A stretch of DNA of 64,000 nucleotides from Geothrix fermentans DSM 14018 (GTDB taxonomy: Bacteria > Acidobacteriota > Holophagae > Holophagales > Holophagaceae), in the NCBI RefSeq assembly GCF_000428885.1, contig NZ_KE386810.1, positions 518,979-582,978 of the forward strand, given 5' to 3'. Below the pieces are notes generated by a model, which saw nothing but the letters and a program-made list of their open reading frames with translations, was not told the DNA's origin and ran no database searches. The translations under genes and the position numbers were made by a program. The stretch's first letter is position 1. Each line of letters opens with the position of its first letter. This document shows positions 58,910 through 64,000 of this stretch, one piece after another.

Positions 58910-60538
58910 CTAGGCGTGCACGCCCGGCGCCTCGCGGCCGGTGCGCTCCACGTACTCGGCGTAGGTGCCCGGGAACAACAGGGGCCCCGCGTGCTCTTCT
59001 CCGCCCAGTTCCAGCACGCGGTTGGCCAGGCCCCGGAGGAAGGTGCGGTCATGGGAGACGAAGAGCATGGTGCCCTCGAAGTCCTTCAGGGCCTCGATGA
59101 GCATCTCCTTGGTGGCCAGATCCAGGTGGTTGGTGGGCTCGTCCAGCACCAGGAAGTTGGGCGGATCGAAGAGCATGCGGGCCATCACCAGCCGCGACTT
59201 CTCGCCGCCGGAGAGGGCGCGGATCCGCTTGTCCACATCGTCCCCTGAGAACTGGAAGGCCCCCAGGAGGTTGCGCAGCACGCCCAAGCCCTCCAGCGGG
59301 AAGTCCTTCTGCAACTGCTCCAGCACGGTCAGGTCGGGATCCAACAGGTCCAGGGCCTGCTGGGAGAAGTAGCCCAGCTTGAGGCTCGCGCCCAACTTCA
59401 CAGTGCCGGCGTCCGGCGCCAGGGCCCCCGCCACCATCTTCAGCAGCGTGGACTTGCCGGCGCCGTTCTTGCCCATGACGCACCAGCGCTCGCCGCGGCG
59501 GATGTGCAAGGCGAACTGGTCGTAGAGCTTCTTGGAACCATAAGCCTTGCCGACGCCCTCCAGCATGGCCACGTCATCGCCGGAGCGGCCGGGGATGCGG
59601 AAGTCCCACTTCACGACGCGGCGCCGCTTGGGCGGCTCCACGCGCTCGATCTTGTCCAGGGCCTTGATGCGGCTCTGCACCTGGGCTGCCTTGGCGGCGT
59701 GGGCGCTGAACCGCTCGATGAAGCGCTGCTCCTTGGCCAGCTTGGCCTGCTGCCGGGCGTAGGCGGCCTCCTGGTTGGCCTCGCGGGCCTCCCGCTCCTT
59801 GGCGTAGAAGTCGTAGTTGCCGGAATACGTGACGATGTCGCCACCGTCGATCTCCAGCACCTTGGTGACCACGCGGTTCATGAAGTCCCGGTCGTGGCTG
59901 GTCATGAGGAGCGTGGCCGGCACGGACTTGAGGAAGCCCTCCAGCCAGAGGATGGACTCGATGTCCAGGTGGTTGGTGGGCTCGTCCATGAGCAGCACAT
60001 CGAAGTTGCCCAGCAGCACCTTGGCCATGGACACGCGCATCTTCCAGCCGCCGGAAAGCGCGCCCACGTCGCCGTCGATCTGCGCATCCTCGAAGCCCAG
60101 GCCGTAGAGGCAGGCCCGGGCCCGGGCCTCCAGCTCATAGCCACCCAGGTGCTGGTACTCCTCCTGGACGTGGCCGAAGCGCTCCAGCACGGCCTCGAAG
60201 TCCGGCGTGTCCGGGTCGGACATGGCCTTCTCCAGGTCCATCAGCTCGTGGTGCAGGTCCCCCAGGCGCCCGCTGCCGGCGATGGCCTCGTCCAGCACGG
60301 GCCGGCCGGACATCTCGTCCACCTCCTGCCGGAAGTAGCCGAGGGTGAGCTTCTTCGGGAGGGTGACGACGCCGTCGTCCGGCGCCTCCTCACCCATGAT
60401 CATGCGGAAGAGCGTGGACTTCCCCGCCCCGTTGGGGCCGACGAGGCCGACCTTCTCGCCGGGATTCAGCTGGAAGTCCGCCTCGATGAACAGGACCTGC
60501 TTGCCGTACTGCTTGCTGACGCTGGAGAACGAGATCAT
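58910..60538 (-). CDS. ABC-F family ATPase (translation factor or resistance protein)
   Basis: A 542-residue soluble protein with two tandem ABC modules. Walker A motifs are VGPNGAGKST and MGKNGAGKST, signatures LSGGWKMRV and LSGGEKSRL, Walker B LLMDEPTNHLD and LVLDEPTNHLD. Between them lies an Arg/Lys- and Glu-rich linker (AYARQQAKLAKEQRFIERF) that inserts into the ribosomal P-site region in ABC-F proteins. No membrane domain. It resembles the YbiT/Uup-like group, but subfamily assignment needs alignment. The ATG at 60538 (MISFSSVSKQYGKQ) is chosen over the long upstream reading. Confidence 0.93.
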   Translation of the reverse strand: MISFSSVSKQYGKQVLFIEADFQLNPGEKVGLVGPNGAGKSTLFRMIMGEEAPDDGVVTLPKKLTLGYFRQEVDEMSGRPVLDEAIAGSGRLGDLHHELMDLEKAMSDPDTPDFEAVLERFGHVQEEYQHLGGYELEARARACLYGLGFEDAQIDGDVGALSGGWKMRVSMAKVLLGNFDVLLMDEPTNHLDIESILWLEGFLKSVPATLLMTSHDRDFMNRVVTKVLEIDGGDIVTYSGNYDFYAKEREAREANQEAAYARQQAKLAKEQRFIERFSAHAAKAAQVQSRIKALDKIERVEPPKRRRVVKWDFRIPGRSGDDVAMLEGVGKAYGSKKLYDQFALHIRRGERWCVMGKNGAGKSTLLKMVAGALAPDAGTVKLGASLKLGYFSQQALDLLDPDLTVLEQLQKDFPLEGLGVLRNLLGAFQFSGDDVDKRIRALSGGEKSRLVMARMLFDPPNFLVLDEPTNHLDLATKEMLIEALKDFEGTMLFVSHDRTFLRGLANRVLELGGEEHAGPLLFPGTYAEYVERTGREAPGVHA

Positions 60539-60664
60539 GGGGCTCCGGATCGTGGAACAGGGCTGCCGGAGGCCTTGGGAAGACCTGCCAGGAACAGCGG
60601 CCCAGGTCCCTGACGGTGGACCCCTGGCCACGAGCTTCCAGGGTACCACAGGGCCCCGGCAGGC

Positions 60665-61108
60665 CTAGGCGGGCCCCTTGATGACGCCCTCCAGCCCCAG
60701 GAGCTTCCGGGCCACACCGAGCTGGCCAAGGTGGTAGGCCTCGTGCTGGAGGAAGGTGCCCACGATCTCCTCGAGCGGAGCGGGCGCATTCAGGAAAGGG
60801 TGGGGACGCAGCGCGCGCCAGTCCGGCACGGCCTCGAAGGCCGCGGCCAGGGCCGCCTGGGTCGCGTCGACGGCCGCCACGAGCTCCGCGAGCTCGCCCC
60901 GCTTCGAAGTGGCCACCGGGTCCGGGGCATGGAAGACCTCCTTCAGCATCCAGCGCCGGGTGTCCACCACGTGGCTCAGGATCCAGGCGATGCTGTTGAC
61001 GCCCGGCGCAGGCGCTCGGTCGGCCATCTCCTGGCTGATGCCCTGGAGGTTGAGCGCCATGAGGGGCGCACGGTTGATCTGGAAGAGGGTGGTCCAGGGC
61101 TGGGTCAT
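60665..61108 (-). CDS. DinB superfamily protein
   Basis: A 147-residue four-helix-bundle protein of the DinB/YfiT superfamily. Metal-binding His residues are in ILSHVVDTRRW (His near 49) and FLQHEAYHLGQLG (the HxxxH pair), the characteristic ligand set. Members bind a divalent metal and some act in mycothiol or bacillithiol-dependent detoxification, but most are uncharacterised. Length is normal. The start ATG 61108 matches the first helix (MTQPWTTLFQIN). It lies downstream of the ArsR gene on the same strand. Confidence 0.83.
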   Translation of the reverse strand: MTQPWTTLFQINRAPLMALNLQGISQEMADRAPAPGVNSIAWILSHVVDTRRWMLKEVFHAPDPVATSKRGELAELVAAVDATQAALAAAFEAVPDWRALRPHPFLNAPAPLEEIVGTFLQHEAYHLGQLGVARKLLGLEGVIKGPA

Positions 61109-61172
61109 GGCGGACTCCGTGCAGGGGCCTGGGAGGCCCGGGGTGGAAGGGAACCGGATTGGATGGTGGTAC

Positions 61173-61517
61173 TCAGCCCTCGACGTGGGCCTTGAGCCGG
61201 GCCAGGGCGTCGTCCCACTGCCGCGACAGCCGCTCCAGGACCAGGTGGGCATCCTCCAGGCGCTGGGGCTGGAAGGCCCAGAGGCGCTCGCGCCCCTGGC
61301 GCCGGCTGCTGACCAGGCCCGCCTCGGACAGCACCCCCAGGTGCTTGGTGAGGGCCTGGCGGGACACCGCGAACTGGCCGCTCAGGCGCGAGACCGTGAG
61401 CGGCCCGCCTGCGCAGAGGGTCAGGAGCAGCCCGAGCCGGGTGGCATCTCCCAGCGCCGCGAAGAGCGGGGCCGCTTCCTGGACCCGGTCGGGCGGCAGG
61501 TTCTCAGCCCGCGACAT
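61173..61517 (-). CDS. ArsR family transcriptional regulator
   Basis: A 114-residue winged-helix repressor. DNA-binding helices read LFAALGDATRLGLLLTLCAGGPLTVSRLSGQF and SRQALTKHLGVLSEAGLVSSRRQGRERLW. No cysteine pair for metal sensing is visible, so it is a non-metal ArsR. It overlaps the SRPBCC gene by 14 bases (translational coupling). Two similar palindromes upstream of the SRPBCC gene are probable binding sites. Such ArsR-SRPBCC pairs are common in bacteria; the ligand is unknown. Confidence 0.9.
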   Translation of the reverse strand: MSRAENLPPDRVQEAAPLFAALGDATRLGLLLTLCAGGPLTVSRLSGQFAVSRQALTKHLGVLSEAGLVSSRRQGRERLWAFQPQRLEDAHLVLERLSRQWDDALARLKAHVEG

Positions 61518-61962
61518 GGCGTTCGATGTTCTTGAGCTGGCCCGCCCAGCCGCGTTCGTTCATGCGGAAGGCCTCGTCGCGGCGGTGCGCAGGGACCCGG
61601 TCGAACCCGGACTCGACCACGGACAGGAGGGTCCCCCCACCCTGGGGCGAAAGCCGGAACTCCACCAGCGTGGTGGGTTCCTGGGAGTAGTCCACCGCGG
61701 GGTCCACGGCGTAGGGGTGCCAACGGTAGGAGAACAGGGTCTCGGCGTCCATCCGCTCGACCAGGAGTTCCATGGTGATGTGCTCGTAACCCGGGTGCGT
61801 GATCCTTCCCGTGAGCCGCTGGCCGGGCACGAAGGGGCCATCCAGGGCCACGCGGAACCAGGTCCCGAACTCCCCGGCGTCCGTCAGCGCCCGCCAGACG
61901 CGGGCCACGGGCGCCTGGAGCAGGATCTCCTTCTCGATGCGGTCGGTGCTGGATGCAGTCAT
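61504..61962 (-). CDS. SRPBCC/AHSA1 domain protein
   Basis: A 152-residue START/Bet v1-like protein with a hydrophobic ligand pocket. AHSA1-type sequence: IEKEILLQAPVARVWRALTDAGEFGTWF at the start, the YEHITMELLVERMDAETLFSYRWHP middle, and NERGWAGQLKNIERH in the last helix. First gene of the ArsR pair; a metabolite or lipid ligand is likely. The ATG at 61962 is set by GGAGG six bases upstream, inside the first operator palindrome; a TTG codon two positions earlier is possible but poorly placed. Confidence 0.88.
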   Translation of the reverse strand: MTASSTDRIEKEILLQAPVARVWRALTDAGEFGTWFRVALDGPFVPGQRLTGRITHPGYEHITMELLVERMDAETLFSYRWHPYAVDPAVDYSQEPTTLVEFRLSPQGGGTLLSVVESGFDRVPAHRRDEAFRMNERGWAGQLKNIERHVAG

Positions 61963-61964
61963 GT

Positions 61965-62020
61965 GCAACCTCCGGGTTACATGTTAGGAGGCCCGCGGCT
62001 TCGCGCAACCCCCAGGTTGC
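61965..62020. promoter_or_regulatory. Twin operator palindromes around the SRPBCC-arsR promoter
   Basis: Two 16-base sites, GCAACC-TCCG-GGTTAC (61965-61980) and GCAACC-CCCA-GGTTGC (62005-62020), have centres 40 bp apart, about four helical turns. The first overlaps the SRPBCC ribosome site; the second overlaps a TTGCGC -35-like hexamer on the minus strand, and TAACAT at 61986-61981 is a possible -10. This arrangement suits repression by the dimeric ArsR protein. The palindromes are direct sequence facts; the assignment to ArsR is inference. Confidence 0.65.
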
Positions 62021-62044
62021 ATTTTTGAATCGGCCCGGAAAACC

Positions 62045-63886
62045 CTAGTGGTTCACCCGCGGTCCGTGCATGAGCTCGACCACGGCCTGGTTCAGGCGCA
62101 GGCGGGTCTCGTGGCGCTCGAAGGCGCGGGTGAGGTAGCGGGCCCGGATCTCCATGCCGGTCGGCCCGGGCACCACCTGGACACCGGGCACCGCTGAGAA
62201 GGCCTTCACCCGGTACCGGGCTGCGGTCTGCTGCCACTCGGCTTCAGCGATCTTGGCGTTGGCCTGGGTCTGCGTCTCCACCAGCCGCTGGACGCCGTCG
62301 AGGACCGGGTAGGGATCCTGGCCCATGGGGAGGACGACGTGGAGTTCATCCCACATCCACTTGCCCGAAGTGGAGAAGTTGAAGAAGTGCCCCTCGATGG
62401 CGAAGTTGTTCACGAAGGCCACCCGGCGGCCCGTGGGGTGGCCCGCATCGCTCCAGCTGCCGGTCTCCAGGATCACCGTGCGGAGCAGCCCGATCTCAAC
62501 CACCTCGCCGCCCACACCGCGGATCTCCACCCAGTCGCCCATGCGGATGCCATTCTTCCCCATGAGGATGAACCAACCGAAGAAGGCCACGATGAAGTCC
62601 TTGAGGGCCACCGTCAGGCCGGCGCCCGCAAGGCCGAAGATGGTGGTGGCCTGGGCCGGCATCCCCATGATCAGGAAGCCGATGGCCAGGACCGCCACCA
62701 CGCGCAGGATCACCTTGAACACGGAAGTCGAGGCCCCGAGTGAGACCCGCTCGGCCGAGGAGGCGCGGTCGCGCCGCCAGTCGATGAAGAGGCTGAGCAG
62801 GGCGACGACCACCGCCACCCCGAGGATGACCAGACCCTGCGCCAGCATCTTGTGCAGGGCGGCGGTGCGGTAGCCGTCCGCCAGGACGAGCCAGGCGCCA
62901 TAGGTCTCGACCAGGCCCTGCTGGTCCTGGATGCGGCGGGAGATGATGGCCAGCCGGCGCTGGGCGTCCCCGAACTGCTTGAGGGAGGACAAGGCGGCCT
63001 TGGCCTCCCCGCGGTCGACCTTGTGTCCGGCCGCTCCATGCATGAGGGATGAGGCGGCGCTCCGGGCAGCCTCGCGATCCTCGGCCTCCTTCTTGACCTG
63101 GGCTTCGACCTCCACCCGCCGCTTGGAGGCGGATTCCACTTTGACCTGGGCTTCGGCCTGGGCCCGGACCAGGCGCTGGCACTTGTCCCGCTGGAACCGC
63201 CACTCCTGCAGCCGCCCCATCAGGCTGCCCGCCTGGAAGGTGCTGGGTGCCTTGGTCCCGACCATGGCCTGGGAGGAATCCCGGTCCGCGGCCTCGTGGG
63301 CCTCCTTCAGGCGGCGGATCCGGGCCTGGGGATCCCCGCCGGCCTGGGCAAGGTCGTCCGAGGCAGTCTCAGCCTCATCCTTGTCCAGCTCCAGCTGGGC
63401 CTTGGCGATGTCAATCTGGTCCTCGAGGACGTCCTTTTCGGATTCCGGGGCCGTGGCGAGCTTCCGGGTCAGTCCGGCCAACTGCTTCTCGCCGGCTTCC
63501 ACGGCCGCCTGGGCCTTGACCTTGGCTTCCATGAGCTCTTTCAGCTCAGGAGTCTCCTTCACCGGGGTGGTCGCCGCCCGGCGGATGGCGAAGCTGAAGG
63601 CGAGGTCCACGGAGTGGTTGCCCAGCCGTTCCGCCTGGAGGGCCAGCTGCTTCTCCTCGAGGGTGATGGCCATGGGCACCAGGCTCCTGGCCGTGAGGAG
63701 CGGCGATTGGTCGATGAGCCGCTCCTGCACCGGGGCGGCCTTCCGCTTGCCTTTCTTCACCGTGGGGGCGGGCGCCTCCTGCCCCGGGGGAGGGGCCGGT
63801 GCCTCCCGGGTCAGGATCCATCCGGCAGTGGCACCGGCCGTAAGGATCAGCAGGGTGGCGGCGGGAATCCAGGATCTGGCGCTCAT
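62045..63886 (-). CDS. MscS-type mechanosensitive channel with long N-terminal coiled coil
   Basis: A 613-residue channel-type protein. A signal/TM at the start (SWIPAATLLILTAGATAG) precedes about 280 residues of Ala/Glu/Lys-rich coiled coil (EKQLAGLTRKLATAPESEKDVLEDQI and others), then about four TM helices. The pore helix region reads FGLAGAGLTVALKDFIVAFFGWFILM and the beta domain GIRMGDWVEIRGVGGEVVEIGLLRTVI is typical MscS. A cytosolic C-terminal part ends the chain. It releases solutes on osmotic downshift. Large coiled-coil MscK/YbdG-like forms are known; this one has a long periplasmic coil. Start ATG 63886. Confidence 0.88.
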   Translation of the reverse strand: MSARSWIPAATLLILTAGATAGWILTREAPAPPPGQEAPAPTVKKGKRKAAPVQERLIDQSPLLTARSLVPMAITLEEKQLALQAERLGNHSVDLAFSFAIRRAATTPVKETPELKELMEAKVKAQAAVEAGEKQLAGLTRKLATAPESEKDVLEDQIDIAKAQLELDKDEAETASDDLAQAGGDPQARIRRLKEAHEAADRDSSQAMVGTKAPSTFQAGSLMGRLQEWRFQRDKCQRLVRAQAEAQVKVESASKRRVEVEAQVKKEAEDREAARSAASSLMHGAAGHKVDRGEAKAALSSLKQFGDAQRRLAIISRRIQDQQGLVETYGAWLVLADGYRTAALHKMLAQGLVILGVAVVVALLSLFIDWRRDRASSAERVSLGASTSVFKVILRVVAVLAIGFLIMGMPAQATTIFGLAGAGLTVALKDFIVAFFGWFILMGKNGIRMGDWVEIRGVGGEVVEIGLLRTVILETGSWSDAGHPTGRRVAFVNNFAIEGHFFNFSTSGKWMWDELHVVLPMGQDPYPVLDGVQRLVETQTQANAKIAEAEWQQTAARYRVKAFSAVPGVQVVPGPTGMEIRARYLTRAFERHETRLRLNQAVVELMHGPRVNH

Positions 63887-63919
63887 TCCACCAGACAACC
63901 ATGAACAGGGCCGGAACGC

Positions 63920-63944
63920 AAAAACCCCGGAGCAGGCTCCGGGG
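63920..63944 (-). terminator. Intrinsic terminator for the gene entering at the right edge
   Basis: CCCCGGAG-CAGG-CTCCGGGG, an 8-bp stem with a four-base loop, followed on the minus strand by TTTTTGC. It lies just past the stop of the minus-strand gene at 63966-64000 and terminates it before the MscS gene. Confidence 0.85.
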
Positions 63945-63965
63945 TTCCATGAATGCCGAGGGGAT

Positions 63966-64000
63966 TCAGCCCTTCTTCGGGGCGTCCTTCTTCTTGGCGC
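63966..64000 (-). CDS. C-terminal end of a lysine-rich protein (truncated by window edge)
   Basis: Only the last 11 codons are inside the window: minus-strand AKKKDAPKKG then TGA at 63968-63966. The Lys/Pro/Ala-rich tail is typical of a nucleic-acid-binding or ribosome-associated protein, but too little remains to assign a family. The intrinsic terminator directly downstream supports a real gene end. Confidence 0.6.
   Translation of the reverse strand, partial: AKKKDAPKKG

Overview
The window is one contiguous, very GC-rich (about 70 % by eye) bacterial chromosome segment, about 95 % coding, with no rRNA, tRNA, insertion sequence, prophage or CRISPR array that I can see. Gene content (futalosine-route MqnE, a complete heme operon, a DUF4388 protein, an M64 peptidase, a PD40-type serine/threonine kinase, a Wzi-like barrel, many lipoprotein or Sec-signal proteins) fits a Gram-negative, free-living Acidobacteriota member, most likely class Holophagae (Geothrix/Holophaga type). 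The lineage call is inference from gene content, not from a marker comparison.

Layout. 1-2 kb: two tandem ABC-2 permeases. 2-8.4 kb: DOPA-dioxygenase-like protein, pdxJ coupled to a DUF4388 gene, a FAH-family hydrolase, xerC, a long-chain acyl-CoA synthetase and a small CX4R phosphatase-like protein. 8.6-18.7 kb, minus strand: glycosyltransferase, aroC, then hemA-hemC-hemD-hemB-hemL-hemE-hemN. That is the C5 heme pathway from glutamyl-tRNA to the oxygen-independent coproporphyrinogen step in nearly pathway-independent but unbroken order. 18.8-25.2 kb, plus strand: a surface-polysaccharide run (rmd, gmd, a methyltransferase-like protein, a HEAT-like/cyclophilin fusion, a Wzi-like barrel) with overlapping stop/start codons. 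25.3-31.9 kb: lone CoA-transferase subunit B, Ig-like lipoprotein, pyrD, mqnE, a secreted phospholipase D-like protein, 5-formyl-THF cyclo-ligase, an FHA-GAF-HisKA protein without an ATPase domain, and a YhbY-like protein.

32-42.9 kb: M64 peptidase, protein kinase with a C-terminal beta-propeller, a nucleoside-recognition membrane protein, uvrB, acpP-fabF, xerD and a WYL-domain protein with a histone-H1-like tail. 42.9-55.5 kb: peptide-binding protein, a thioredoxin-like protein, an Rrf2 regulator coupled to ttcA, an RlmI-like methyltransferase, a phosphodiesterase, an AspT/YidE-like transporter, a cysteine desulfurase, a 5'-nucleotidase, a fused FTCD enzyme carrying a C2H2-like finger, and a DUF6445-like oxygenase. 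55.7-64 kb: an RluA-like protein lacking the usual catalytic Asp, penicillin acylase, ABC-F protein, DinB protein, an ArsR/SRPBCC pair with twin operator palindromes, an MscS channel and the last codons of a further gene.

The most distinctive feature not explained by genes is a set of short-period (7- and about 8-nt) repeat hairpins at gene boundaries. Eight or nine loci carry them, in two or three sequence classes. Several form long inverted repeats, and two run into the 3' ends of genes. They look like one family of interspersed elements. Other points worth checking are the finger in FTCD, the D-to-G change in the RluA motif, orphan terminator hairpins ahead of the DUF6445 gene, the hairpin between acpP and fabF, and the ArsR operator pair.
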